From positions 1 through 32,450 of the forward strand of contig JAUQXK010000043.1 of NCBI GenBank assembly GCA_030834695.1: a stretch of 32,450 bases of DNA, given 5' to 3'. Numbering within the stretch: the first letter of the stretch is position 1; each line of letters begins with the position of its first letter. Shown here in pieces: positions 15,678 to 23,559 of the stretch. Source of the stretch: Desulfobacterales bacterium (GTDB lineage Bacteria; Desulfobacterota; Desulfobacteria; Desulfobacterales; SpSt-501). Below the pieces are notes generated by a model. It made no database searches. It was not told the origin of the DNA and saw only the letters and a list, made by a program, of their open reading frames with translations. The position numbers and the translations under genes were made by a program.

Positions 15678-17549
15678 TCAATAGCAGCCGAGTATTTTGA
15701 GGTACTCGCTCCGATCGATGATTTCCTTGCGCACCGCCGCCAGCTCCGGCGACTCCAGGTCGGCCTCCAGGTCGATGTAGAACATGTACCTCCAGGGCTC
15801 GCCGGGGATCGGCCGGGACTCCAACTTGATCATGTTGATCTGGTTGTCGGCGAAGACGCGCAGGATGGCGAACAACGCGCCGGGCTCGTTGCGCGCCGAG
15901 CAGATGAGCGATGTCTTGGCGGCCTTGCGGGGTTCGATGGGTTCCCGGCCGACGACCACAAACCGCGTGTAGTTGCGCGGGTTGGTTTCGATGCCTTCGG
16001 CGATGACCGTCAGCCCGTAGGCCTCCGCTGCGGCGATGTTGGCGATGGCCGCATCCCCGGGGCTTTCGGAGCCGCTCACGCGTTCGGCGGCGCCCGCAGT
16101 GTCGCTGACGGCGACGAGCTCCCAGCTGTGCTGCTCCAGGAACTGGCGGCACTGCTCGAACGCCTGGGGGTGCGATAGCACTCGCTTGACCGCGGCGAGG
16201 TCGGTGCCGGGCTTGGCGAGCAGGTTGTGCAGGATGCGGATCTTGATCTCGCCGATGATGCGCAGATCGTATTCGCGCAGCAAGTCGTAGTTCTCGTGAA
16301 TGCTGCCGGAAAGCGAGTTTTCGAGGGGTACGATCCCGTTGTCGGCCCCTCCGGTTTTTACGGCTTCGAAGATGGACTGGAAGGTCGGCATCGGCACCGC
16401 CTCGGCCGCCTCGCCGAAGTATTGCAGGCAGGCCTTGTGGCTGAAGGTTCCGATGCGGCCCACAAAGGCGGCGCGCCGCCGGGCCGTTCCGGTCCGGCGC
16501 TTGCGTTCGATCAGCTGCACCCGGTCGAGATGAGCGAAGTCGAGCTGTTTGCCGATGACGGGCGCGATGACGTAGATATCCCGCATGAGCTGGCGGAACT
16601 GGTGCGGGTACAGGCTCTGGGGACCGTCCGAGAGCGCGTGGTCCGGATCGTGGTGCACCTCGATCATCAGGCCGTCCGCGCCGGCGGCGACGGCCGCGCG
16701 CGCCATGGGGCTGACCTTTTCGCGCATACCGGTGGCGTGGCTCGGGTCCACCACGATGGGCAGGTGCGTCAGCTTCTTGAGCACCGGAATCGCGGACAGG
16801 TCCAGAGTGTTGCGGGTGTAGGGTTCGAAGGTGCGGATCCCGCGCTCGCAGAGCACCACCTGGCTGTTGCCTTCCGACAGGATATATTCGGCGGACATGA
16901 GCCATTCTTCGATCGTCCCCGCCAGCCCGCGCTTGAGCAGTACGGGTTTGCCCATCCGGCCCGCGCACTTGAGCAGCTCGAAATTCTGCATGTTGCGGGC
17001 GCCGATCTGGACGACGTCGATGTACTTCATCATCAGGTCGGCCTGGGACGGGGAGGTCATCTCGGTGACCACGCGGATGCCGAGCGCCTCGCGCACCTCG
17101 GCCAAAATTTTGAGGCCCTGTTCCTCCATGCCCTGGAACGAATAGGGCGAGGTGCGCGGTTTGAACGCCCCCCCGCGGAACAAAGCCGCCCCGGCTTTCT
17201 TGACCTCCCGGGCGATGGTGAGGGTCTGCTCCAGGCTTTCAACCGCGCAGGGCCCGGCGACAACGGCGATGTTCTCCCCGCCGATGACCACATCGCCCAC
17301 CCGCACCAGCGTATCCTGCGGGTGCATCTCCCGCCCGACCAGCTTGTAGGGGGTCCTAACGCGAACCACCTTCGCAACTCCCGGAAATCGCCGCAGCTCA
17401 TCCTCCTCGACCCCGGGCTTTCCGAGAATGCCGATGCGTTCGGCTTCGGTCGGCGGCAGTTCCCGGCAATCGCAGTGCTTGGCCTTCAGCTTGCGGATGA
17501 GATCCGCCTTGCCCTCCGGCGTCAGGTCCTTGTCCAGTTCCAGAATCAT
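15678..17549 (-). CDS. Fused DAHP synthase-prephenate dehydratase-ACT protein
   Basis: This 623-residue fusion joins two steps of aromatic synthesis. Residues 1-70 are a ferredoxin-like regulatory domain of the Thermotoga-type DAHP synthase. Residues about 85-335 are type Ibeta DAHP synthase (PEP plus erythrose 4-phosphate), with [18 protein letters not shown] and the four metal ligands Cys101, His271, Glu297 and Asp308. Residues about 360-535 are prephenate dehydratase, starting [11 protein letters not shown] and ending in the catalytic NYTRF motif (Thr528-Arg529-Phe530). Residues about 545-620 are an ACT domain with GALF and ESRP, the Phe-binding motifs. There is no chorismate mutase domain. 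The start at 17549 has GGAGAGAGG upstream; an ATG at 17597 lies in the attenuator hairpin. A phenylalanine attenuator precedes it, so control is probably both allosteric and transcriptional. Confidence 0.93.
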   Translation of the reverse strand: MILELDKDLTPEGKADLIRKLKAKHCDCRELPPTEAERIGILGKPGVEEDELRRFPGVAKVVRVRTPYKLVGREMHPQDTLVRVGDVVIGGENIAVVAGPCAVESLEQTLTIAREVKKAGAALFRGGAFKPRTSPYSFQGMEEQGLKILAEVREALGIRVVTEMTSPSQADLMMKYIDVVQIGARNMQNFELLKCAGRMGKPVLLKRGLAGTIEEWLMSAEYILSEGNSQVVLCERGIRTFEPYTRNTLDLSAIPVLKKLTHLPIVVDPSHATGMREKVSPMARAAVAAGADGLMIEVHHDPDHALSDGPQSLYPHQFRQLMRDIYVIAPVIGKQLDFAHLDRVQLIERKRRTGTARRRAAFVGRIGTFSHKACLQYFGEAAEAVPMPTFQSIFEAVKTGGADNGIVPLENSLSGSIHENYDLLREYDLRIIGEIKIRILHNLLAKPGTDLAAVKRVLSHPQAFEQCRQFLEQHSWELVAVSDTAGAAERVSGSESPGDAAIANIAAAEAYGLTVIAEGIETNPRNYTRFVVVGREPIEPRKAAKTSLICSARNEPGALFAILRVFADNQINMIKLESRPIPGEPWRYMFYIDLEADLESPELAAVRKEIIDRSEYLKILGCY

Positions 17550-17596
17550 GAATCCTCTCTCCTTGCTGTCTTGGCACGTAATGGCTTCAAAATGCA

Positions 17597-17627
17597 TTAA
17601 GCCCCGAGGCTAGGTCTCGGGGCTTAA
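17597..17627 (-). terminator. Attenuator terminator hairpin upstream of the aromatic fusion gene
   Basis: A perfect 12-bp stem (ttaagccccgag/ctcggggcttaa) with a 7-nt loop is followed on the transcribed strand by TGCATTTTG. The T-run is short and slightly displaced, so termination may be partial. Its 5' arm and loop (AGACCTA, 17611-17617) can alternatively pair with TAGGTCT (17648-17654) in the preceding strand. Confidence 0.7.
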
Positions 17628-17690
17628 CGAACCGCGAAGCTCCGGACAGACCTACATCGGTCCATCCGGGGCTGTATGTCAGGGATTGAA

Positions 17691-17747
17691 CTACCGGCCC
17701 GGATGGACGCTTCTAAACCAGCAAAAACCAAAGAAGCGTCCCATCAT
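17691..17747 (-). CDS. Phe-rich leader peptide of the aromatic fusion gene
   Basis: An 18-codon frame reads MMGRFFGFCWFRSVHPGR and stops with TAG. Four of 18 residues are Phe and one is Trp, clustered at positions 5-11 as FFGFCWF. These codons lie in strand 1 and the loop of the first leader hairpin, as in pheA-type leaders. The stop codon falls just past strand 2, so a finishing ribosome would cover it. The ribosome binding site is weak (only a GTGGA about 15 bases upstream). It begins about 27 bases after the probable transcription start. Confidence 0.72.
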   Translation of the reverse strand: MMGRFFGFCWFRSVHPGR

Positions 17748-17781
17748 GTTCGAACGTGTCCACTGTTTAAATTTTTCCCCA

Positions 17782-17810
17782 GCTTTAGGTAAATTCGATC
17801 CGGCTGTCAA
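17782..17810 (-). promoter_or_regulatory. Candidate promoter of the leader and aromatic fusion gene
   Basis: On the minus strand a perfect TTGACA -35 (17805-17810), a 17-bp spacer and TAAAGC (17782-17787, weak -10) lie just upstream of the leader peptide. The repeat copy at 17821-17907 abuts it on the upstream side. Confidence 0.55.
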
Positions 17811-17820
17811 GAACTGTTTT

Positions 17821-17907
17821 TATTGCTCTGGCAAGTGAACAGGTGCAACTTGAGCCGCCGATGAAGGAAATGGCCGAATTAGACAAATTGTATTGCCGGA
17901 GTAATAG
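17821..17907 (+). repeat. MITE-like repeat, copy 1, 28 bp past the lipoprotein gene stop
   Basis: A sequence of about 87 bp aligns with the reverse complement of 19166-19253. Shared blocks, in order, are ctctggcaagtgaa-like, aggtgcaac, gagcc, gccgatga, atggccg, and ttgccggagtaata at the end. A deletion of about 6-8 bp accounts for most of the length difference. Its ends are imperfect inverted repeats of the form tgactccggcaagtga / ttgccggagtaat. No reading frame is present. Confidence 0.8.
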
Positions 17908-17934
17908 CGCACCGGCTGCCGGCGCGTGAAGCTT

Positions 17935-19140
17935 TCAGGGTTTGATCATTTCCTTGAATTTTTCTCCGGTTGCGCTGAGGACCCCCTTGAGGATATTTTC
18001 ATCGGCCACCCGGTCGCTCATTTTCATGCGTTCACCGGGGTCGAGCCGGCTGGTATCCGCGCTGTAATCGATGTAGCCGTATAGGTATTTCATCCAGAAA
18101 AACGAGCAGAACTCGGCGTCGATATGATGGGCCAGGTTCACCACCAGATCGATGAAATGCTCGTCGAGCGGCTGCCAAAAGGAATACATATCCCGACCGA
18201 ACGCCTCCACGGGGGAAATGCGGCTGAGGTCCCGGCCCCAGGCCTTGTAGAGCCAGGCCTCGCCGATGGCGAGTCCTTTGCCGTGGGAGCGGGCGATGTC
18301 CGCCGCTTTAATTGCCCGTTCGGCGGCGAAGCCGTACTGAATCGGATAGATGTGCAGATCGAGGTAATCCAGCTCCGGGATCTCGGCCAAGGCCTTGAAA
18401 TACTCCAGCGCGGTCCAGGTCCCGGCGCCGGCCCCGAACCTGATTCCCGGCTGCTTTAAGTCGCGAGCCACCCGTTTCACGACCGCTGCAAATTCGGCCG
18501 GAGAAAAAGCCAGCCCCGTGTTGCGGGTTTGGGTGTCCGGTTCGGACAACAGGGTCAGGTAGTCCGGCCGGATGTCGGCGATGACGGCTTCGGCCATCTC
18601 GCGCAGTCCGGCGCCGAAGCGCTCGCGGCTGAGCCCGCGGTAATCCGCCCCGATTCGGCTCAGTTCGGGTTCCCGGAAAGCCGATCCCATCGCGACCACG
18701 AGCGCCAGGCCCCGGCGGCGGATCTCGGCGGCCAGGCCGCGGTAAAAGGCCCGGTATTCGAGGGCTCGCGGATGGGCACCCGTCAGTATGGGGTGGTGCA
18801 AACTAAGGGACACGCAGCGCACGCCCAGAGCTTTCAGGCGGTCCAGCGTGAGCGCGCTCGCCGCCAATGCGTGCTCGTCCAGCAAGGCGTCTGCGCGGTG
18901 GCTGCCGGCCGCCAGTAGCTCCACCCCGAACGCCGTACGGCTCTTCTTTTGTTCCCAGGGAAGTGGAACGAGCGGTAGTTGCCGATGAAACTCCGCATCG
19001 AGTTCGCGGTAGATCATCTGAAAAGACTCCGGCACCTGTCCGGGTACGGCGTGCACGGGAACGGCCTCATGCACCCGCCGGCAGCCGACGGCTGTCACCA
19101 CGACCAGAATGACCATCGCGGCCAGGATCGGTTTTGACAT
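17935..19140 (-). CDS. Glycosidase-like TIM-barrel lipoprotein
   Basis: This is a 401-residue secreted lipoprotein. The signal ends in a lipobox VTAVGC with the lipidated Cys20. The rest reads as a glycoside-hydrolase clan A type barrel: LSLHHPILTG near residue 115, LLSEPDT with a candidate acid/base Glu200, LDLHIYPI near 263 and AIGEAW with a candidate nucleophile Glu294. The spacing between the two Glu is normal for such barrels. The nearest fold families are probably GH53-like or uncharacterised cellulase-like groups; I cannot assign one, and the substrate is unknown. The ATG has AGGAGG upstream. No partner gene adjoins it: both flanks are inverted copies of a short repeat, 28 and 25 bp from the gene ends, which suggests it may be a mobile or acquired unit. 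Confidence 0.75.
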   Translation of the reverse strand: MSKPILAAMVILVVVTAVGCRRVHEAVPVHAVPGQVPESFQMIYRELDAEFHRQLPLVPLPWEQKKSRTAFGVELLAAGSHRADALLDEHALAASALTLDRLKALGVRCVSLSLHHPILTGAHPRALEYRAFYRGLAAEIRRRGLALVVAMGSAFREPELSRIGADYRGLSRERFGAGLREMAEAVIADIRPDYLTLLSEPDTQTRNTGLAFSPAEFAAVVKRVARDLKQPGIRFGAGAGTWTALEYFKALAEIPELDYLDLHIYPIQYGFAAERAIKAADIARSHGKGLAIGEAWLYKAWGRDLSRISPVEAFGRDMYSFWQPLDEHFIDLVVNLAHHIDAEFCSFFWMKYLYGYIDYSADTSRLDPGERMKMSDRVADENILKGVLSATGEKFKEMIKP

Positions 19141-19165
19141 GAAATCCTCCTGCCGAGCCCTATGT

Positions 19166-19253
19166 TATTACTCCGGTAATAGGTTCAATGCGGCCATGTC
19201 GGTCATCGGCGGACCTCGGCTTACGTTGCGCCTATTCACTTGCCGGAGTCATA
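19166..19253 (-). repeat. MITE-like repeat, copy 2, inverted, upstream of the lipoprotein gene
   Basis: An 88-bp element runs from ttattactccggtaatagg to cttgccggagtcata. The ends are imperfect inverted repeats (attactccgg-taa / tgccggagtcat). It is the inverted counterpart of 17821-17907. It begins 25 bp upstream of the lipoprotein ATG, so it must lie in or next to that gene's promoter, and it also borders the lon leader region. Confidence 0.82.
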
Positions 19254-19390
19254 TGATCGAACCCAATCGTTACGCTCAGGCTAAACCAGGATATCCGGCT
19301 TTACAATACCTGCCGAGGCATTAGCTTCAAATCAAGCAAATGCAAAACAAGGGTTCCAATCCGATTGGCACTGATCATGGAGACGCATCA

Positions 19391-21847
19391 ATGACGACCC
19401 CTAAAAAAATCTTCAGCATCGCGGCCGATGCCGAGGGCAACCCCCGGCGGCTGTCCGCGCAGGATATCCCCGAGGAACTGCCGATCCTGCCGCTGCGAAA
19501 CACCGTGGCTTTTCCGTACACCATCATTCCGCTTTCGGTCGGCATCTCCCGTTCGATCCAGTTGGTCGAAGACGCTCAGAAAGCCGATCATCTCATCGGC
19601 CTGGTGGCCATGAAGGATCCCAAGATCGAGGAACCCGTGCCCGGGCAGGTCTATGAAGTGGGAACCATCGCCCGCATCGAGCGCGTGGCGCAAACGGCGG
19701 AGAAGCACCTGAACGTCATCGTGCACTGCCTGGAGCGCTTCCGGGTCCAGTTCTGGACAGCGGATCACCCCTATTTGAAGGCACGTGTCGCGCCGGTCGC
19801 GGAGACCTTGGAAGAAGACCTCGAAACCAACGCGTTGCACCGCAGCCTGTCGGATCTGGCGCGGGAGGTCGTGACGCTCTCGCCGGACTACCCCAAAGAG
19901 GCTGCGGATTTCCTGGCCCAGATCAAGAACCCGCATTATCTGGCTTACGTGGTGGCCAATTACGCCAATATTGAGATAGACAAGGCCCAGGAAATTCTGC
20001 AGGTCGACAACGTCAAGGACAAGCTGCGCTTGTTGATCAGCCATCTCAGCCGGGAAAAGGAGGTGCTGTCCCTGGGCCAGAAGATCCAGAGCGACGCGCG
20101 CGAGGAGATGGACAAGGCCCAGAAGGATTACTTCCTGCGGCAGCAGCTGAAGGCGATTCAAAAGGAATTGGGCGAGCCCGAAGAGGGCCGGCCGGAAATC
20201 GACGACTACGTTGACAAGATTCAAAAGGCCGAGCTGCCGGAGGAGGCCCGCAAGGAGGCGGAGCGCGAGCTCAAGCGCCTTCAGGGCATGTCGCCGCACG
20301 CGCCCGAGGCCAGCATGATCAAGACCTATCTCGACTGGCTGGCCGACCTGCCGTGGAAGAAGACGAGCGCGGACTGCACCGACATCGAGCATGCCCGCAC
20401 CGTGCTCGACGAGGACCATTACGGGCTCCAGGACGTGAAGGAACGCATCATCGAGTATCTGGCGGTGCGCAAGCGGGTGAACGAGCTCGGGTCGAACCGG
20501 GCCGCCGACAACGGGTCGGTGTCCGAAGCCATGGGGGCGATCCTGTGCTTCGCCGGGCCTCCGGGCGTCGGCAAGACCAGCCTGGGCAAGAGCGTCGCCC
20601 GGGCGCTGGGCCGCAGCTTTACCCGCATGAGCCTGGGAGGGATGCGCGACGAAGCCGAGATCCGCGGCCATCGCCGCACTTACATCGGCGCCATGCCGGG
20701 CCGCATCATCCAGGCGATCAAGCGGGCGGGCACCCGCAACCCCGTGTTCATGCTGGACGAGGTCGACAAGATCGGCATGGACTGGCGCGGCGATCCCAGC
20801 AGCGCGCTGCTGGAAGTGCTCGATCCGGCGCAGAACCACGCCTTCCGGGATCATTACCTGGACGTGGACTTCGATCTGAGCGACGTCATCTTCATCACCA
20901 CGGCCAATCAGCTTGAAACCATCCCGGCGCCTCTGCGCGACCGCATGGAAATCATCCCGCTGGACGGTTACACGGAATATGAGAAGCTGCAGATCGCCAA
21001 ACGCCACCTGGTGCCGCGGCAGCTCAACGCCCACGGGCTCAAGGATGAAGAGATCACCTTTACGGACGACGCCGTGCGCAAGATCATTCAGGACTACACC
21101 CGCGAGGCCGGGGTTCGAAGCCTGGAGCGCCGGATCGGGGCCGTATGCCGCAAGAGCATCGTGAAGATCGTCGGCCAGCAGTGGACCCATGTGGTCGTCA
21201 CTCCCGAACTGGTGCGTACCCAGCTCAAAAAGGAGGCGTTTGAATCCGAGCGCTCGGAGAACATCGAAATCCCCGGCATTGCCACGGGATTGGCCGTGAC
21301 CTCGGTCGGCGGCGACATTCTCTTCATCGAGGCCGCGCGCATGAAAGGCAAGGGCGGCCTCACCCTCACCGGGCATCTGGGCGACGTCATGCGCGAAAGC
21401 GCCCAGATCGCCCACAGCTACATCCGCTCCAAGGCCGAGCCGCTGGGCGTGGACCCGACTGCGTTCGAAGCCACCGACGTGCACCTGCACGTTCCGGCCG
21501 GCGCGGTCCCCAAGGACGGGCCGTCCGCCGGTGTTGCCATGGTGATGGCCATGGCAAGCCTTTTCAGCAGCCGGACCGTGCGCGGCGATGTGGCCATGAC
21601 GGGCGAGGTGACCCTGCGCGGACGGGTGCTGCCGGTGGGTGGGATCAAGATGAAAATGCTGGCCGCGCACCGGGCGGGCCTGACCACGGTGATCCTGCCG
21701 AAGCGCAACGAAAAAGATCTCGACGACATTCCTCAGGAGATCCGCGATACGCTGCGCATCGTGCTGGTGGAACGGATTGACGAAGCCATGAACGTGGCTT
21801 TCGGCACCGAAGTCCGACCGGAATATCCCATCCCGGCGTGCCGTTGA
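19391..21847 (+). CDS. lon: ATP-dependent endopeptidase Lon (LonA)
   Basis: This is a cytoplasmic AAA+ serine protease that degrades misfolded and regulatory proteins, 818 residues, full LonA length. The N-terminal LON domain starts at LPILPLRNTVAFPYTIIPLSVG. The AAA+ domain has Walker A GPPGVGKT (residues 389-396), Walker B VFMLDEVDKIG and sensor ITTAN. The protease domain has the Ser712-Lys753 dyad in PKDGPSAGVAM and GGIKMKMLAAH. The start at 19391 has GGAG eight bases upstream; an in-frame ATG 51 bases further upstream has no ribosome site. No heat-shock promoter could be assigned with confidence in the 137 bp between the repeat and the start. A terminator follows at 21997. Confidence 0.97.
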   Translation: MTTPKKIFSIAADAEGNPRRLSAQDIPEELPILPLRNTVAFPYTIIPLSVGISRSIQLVEDAQKADHLIGLVAMKDPKIEEPVPGQVYEVGTIARIERVAQTAEKHLNVIVHCLERFRVQFWTADHPYLKARVAPVAETLEEDLETNALHRSLSDLAREVVTLSPDYPKEAADFLAQIKNPHYLAYVVANYANIEIDKAQEILQVDNVKDKLRLLISHLSREKEVLSLGQKIQSDAREEMDKAQKDYFLRQQLKAIQKELGEPEEGRPEIDDYVDKIQKAELPEEARKEAERELKRLQGMSPHAPEASMIKTYLDWLADLPWKKTSADCTDIEHARTVLDEDHYGLQDVKERIIEYLAVRKRVNELGSNRAADNGSVSEAMGAILCFAGPPGVGKTSLGKSVARALGRSFTRMSLGGMRDEAEIRGHRRTYIGAMPGRIIQAIKRAGTRNPVFMLDEVDKIGMDWRGDPSSALLEVLDPAQNHAFRDHYLDVDFDLSDVIFITTANQLETIPAPLRDRMEIIPLDGYTEYEKLQIAKRHLVPRQLNAHGLKDEEITFTDDAVRKIIQDYTREAGVRSLERRIGAVCRKSIVKIVGQQWTHVVVTPELVRTQLKKEAFESERSENIEIPGIATGLAVTSVGGDILFIEAARMKGKGGLTLTGHLGDVMRESAQIAHSYIRSKAEPLGVDPTAFEATDVHLHVPAGAVPKDGPSAGVAMVMAMASLFSSRTVRGDVAMTGEVTLRGRVLPVGGIKMKMLAAHRAGLTTVILPKRNEKDLDDIPQEIRDTLRIVLVERIDEAMNVAFGTEVRPEYPIPACR

Positions 21848-22147
21848 GCCTCTCGACGTTATCCGGCACTTTTTATCGGCCCGAAGGGTGCTGCTTCGCT
21901 CAGCCGGGAGCACATTGGCCATGCCGCGCGGGGCGTTTTAAAAACCCAAAAGCAAAATGCCGTTCTGCTAACGCAAAGAAGGTTATGTCAGGCAACAAAT
22001 GCCACCCCGGACCGGTCGGGATGGCATTTGGTTTTGTCAGGCGCGCCCGGAAGGGCACCCCGGGGGAAAAGAGATTTGCTTATAGGTTGAAAAGGAGCGG
22101 AAGAGCGGCCGGGCCCCATTCGAACCCGGAAGCGTCTGCCTGCCGGC
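21848..22147. other. Intergenic gap between lon and nhaA
   Basis: This 300-bp gap lies between two convergent genes. It holds one clear terminator hairpin for lon (21997-22036). I see no reading frame with a ribosome site, no tRNA and no matching terminator on the nhaA side, though GC-rich stretches near 22040-22070 and 22100-22120 could fold. Confidence 0.6.
21997..22036 (+). terminator. Terminator-like hairpin downstream of lon
   Basis: The stem aaatgcca-c-cccg pairs with cggg-a-tggcattt across gaccggt (21997-22029) and is followed by ggtttt. It lies about 150 bp past the lon stop. Confidence 0.65.
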
Positions 22148-23467
22148 TTAACGGGACTTCGGCAGGGCTGCCGTCAGGACGATGACCCCGAGAACGGCAC
22201 TGGCCAGCGAGCCGCCCAGAATCCCCACCTTGGCCGCGGCCAGCAGCGTGCCTTCCAGGGCCAGGCTGGCGATGAAAATGGCCATGGTGAACCCGATGCC
22301 GGCCAGGATGCCGCCGCCCCATACCGCCGCCCAACCCACGCCGGGCGGCAGCTTGGCCATCCCCGCCTTGACCGCCAGCCAGCTGAACAGGACGATTCCC
22401 GCCGGTTTGCCGATCAAGAGCCCCAGAGCGACGGCGACGGCCACCGGATCCGCAAGGGCCGACGCGTCGACGCGAACCCCGGCGTTGGCCAGGGCGAAGA
22501 TCGGCATGATCACGAAGGCCACCCACGGATGCAGCCCGACTTCGAAGCGCCGCAGAGGTGAAATGGATCTGCGGGCGGCGCGTTCCATCCGGCGTAGAGC
22601 GGCATAGCGCTTATCTGAGGAGCGCGAATCCGCGCCCTGCATGAAGTCGATGGTGGTGTTGATGATGCGTCCGAGGCGCTGTTCGCTGATCCAGGCCTGG
22701 GACGGCGTGAGAAACCCCAGGATCACTCCGGCGATGGTGGCGTGAATGCCGGAGGCATGAACTGCGAACCACACTCCCGCCGACAAAATCAGGTAGACGC
22801 CCAGGTTTTGCACGCCGAGCTTCATGCAGGCGAAGATGACCGCGATGCCGCAGCCGCTGAGCACCAACGCCGACCCGTCGAGCTGCGCCGTGTAGCCGAC
22901 GGCGATGACGAGAATGGCGCCGATGTCGTCGGCGATGGCGAGCGAGAGCAGCATGATCCGCAGGCTGATCGGGATGCGTTTGCCGAGCACCGCCAGACAG
23001 CCCACGACGAAGGCGATGTCCGTGGCCATGGGGATGCCCCAGCCCCTTCCGCCGGGGGTCCCGTGCTGGAGCAGGAGATAGACCGCCGCCGGTGCGATCA
23101 TGCCGCCCAAGGCGGCGGCAAGAGGCAGGGCCGCGCGGCGCAGGTCGCGCAGCTCGCCCTTGACCAGCTCCCGTTTGACTTCCAGGCCGATCACATAGAA
23201 AAAGATGGCCATCAGGAAATCGTTGATCCAGTGCTGCAGGGACAGCTCCAGCTGCGCCGAGCCGAACCTTAGGCCGACCGGCGTTTGCCAGAAAACGCTG
23301 AAGGCCTCGCCGGCCGGGGAGTTGGCGGCGATGATCGCCGTCAAGGTGGCGGCCACCAGCAAAACGCCGCTCGTGGCTTCGATGTGCAGGAAGCGCCGGA
23401 TCGGATCGATGATGGCATCGATGGGCTCGCGGGGCAGAAGGTCGAGGGACTCAGGATCGTCAGGCAT
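22148..23467 (-). CDS. nhaA: Na+/H+ antiporter NhaA
   Basis: This is an inner-membrane antiporter exchanging internal Na+ for external H+, 439 residues, with about 11-12 hydrophobic helices. Diagnostic parts are HIEATSGVLLVAATLTAIIAANSP at the N-terminus, FFYVIGLEVKRELV (residues 89-102), PMATDIAFVVG with Asp150, and SLAIADDIGAILVIA with the paired Asp180-Asp181 of the ion site. A charged cytoplasmic insertion around residues 290-330 is longer than in E. coli NhaA but common in this family. The ATG has AAGGA upstream. It is divergent from the LON-domain gene and convergent with lon. Confidence 0.95.
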   Translation of the reverse strand: MPDDPESLDLLPREPIDAIIDPIRRFLHIEATSGVLLVAATLTAIIAANSPAGEAFSVFWQTPVGLRFGSAQLELSLQHWINDFLMAIFFYVIGLEVKRELVKGELRDLRRAALPLAAALGGMIAPAAVYLLLQHGTPGGRGWGIPMATDIAFVVGCLAVLGKRIPISLRIMLLSLAIADDIGAILVIAVGYTAQLDGSALVLSGCGIAVIFACMKLGVQNLGVYLILSAGVWFAVHASGIHATIAGVILGFLTPSQAWISEQRLGRIINTTIDFMQGADSRSSDKRYAALRRMERAARRSISPLRRFEVGLHPWVAFVIMPIFALANAGVRVDASALADPVAVAVALGLLIGKPAGIVLFSWLAVKAGMAKLPPGVGWAAVWGGGILAGIGFTMAIFIASLALEGTLLAAAKVGILGGSLASAVLGVIVLTAALPKSR

Positions 23468-23559
23468 GGTGTTTCCTTTCGAGCTGGATAGACACTATCT
23501 CAAATAATCTGATAATTGAATAAGCCGGTCGTCGAGATCGTCGGACGGAAGGAGATCGC

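Larger units (their letters stand above)
17593..17747 (-). promoter_or_regulatory. Phenylalanine transcription attenuator (leader RNA)
   Basis: Read on the minus strand there are four exclusive pairings. Strand 1 (17732-17741) pairs with strand 2 (17705-17714) over 10 perfect base pairs, with the Phe codons in and beside the loop. Strand 2 (17698-17708) pairs with strand 3 (17660-17670) over 11 perfect pairs. Strand 3 (17659-17669) pairs with strand 4 (17642-17652) over 11 pairs including two G-U. Strand 4 (17648-17654) pairs with the terminator 5' arm (17611-17617) over 7 pairs. In the inferred logic, a ribosome stalled on Phe codons frees strand 2 for strand 3, strand 4 then blocks the terminator, and the fusion gene is read. 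With ample Phe-tRNA, 3:4 forms and the terminator folds. Confidence 0.75.

Noticed and set aside
17550-17597. ATG at 17597 as start of the aromatic fusion protein
   Set aside because: It begins at the 3' base of the terminator hairpin with no ribosome site; the ATG at 17549 has GGAGAGAGG and fits the domain start.
17640-17760. T-box or tRNA-like element (GTTCGAAC and GTTCAATCC strings)
   Set aside because: No AGGGTGG T-box core, no acceptor, D or anticodon arms; the sequence is explained by the attenuator hairpins.
19388-21922. Very long open frame antisense to lon, and similar antisense frames over dppA, gcl and the aromatic gene
   Set aside because: These are by-products of high third-position GC; the sense frames carry complete domains and the antisense proteins resemble nothing and have odd composition.
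22095-22130. tRNA T-arm-like GGGTTCGAA on the minus strand
   Set aside because: The flanking bases do not form the stem and no tRNA body is present.
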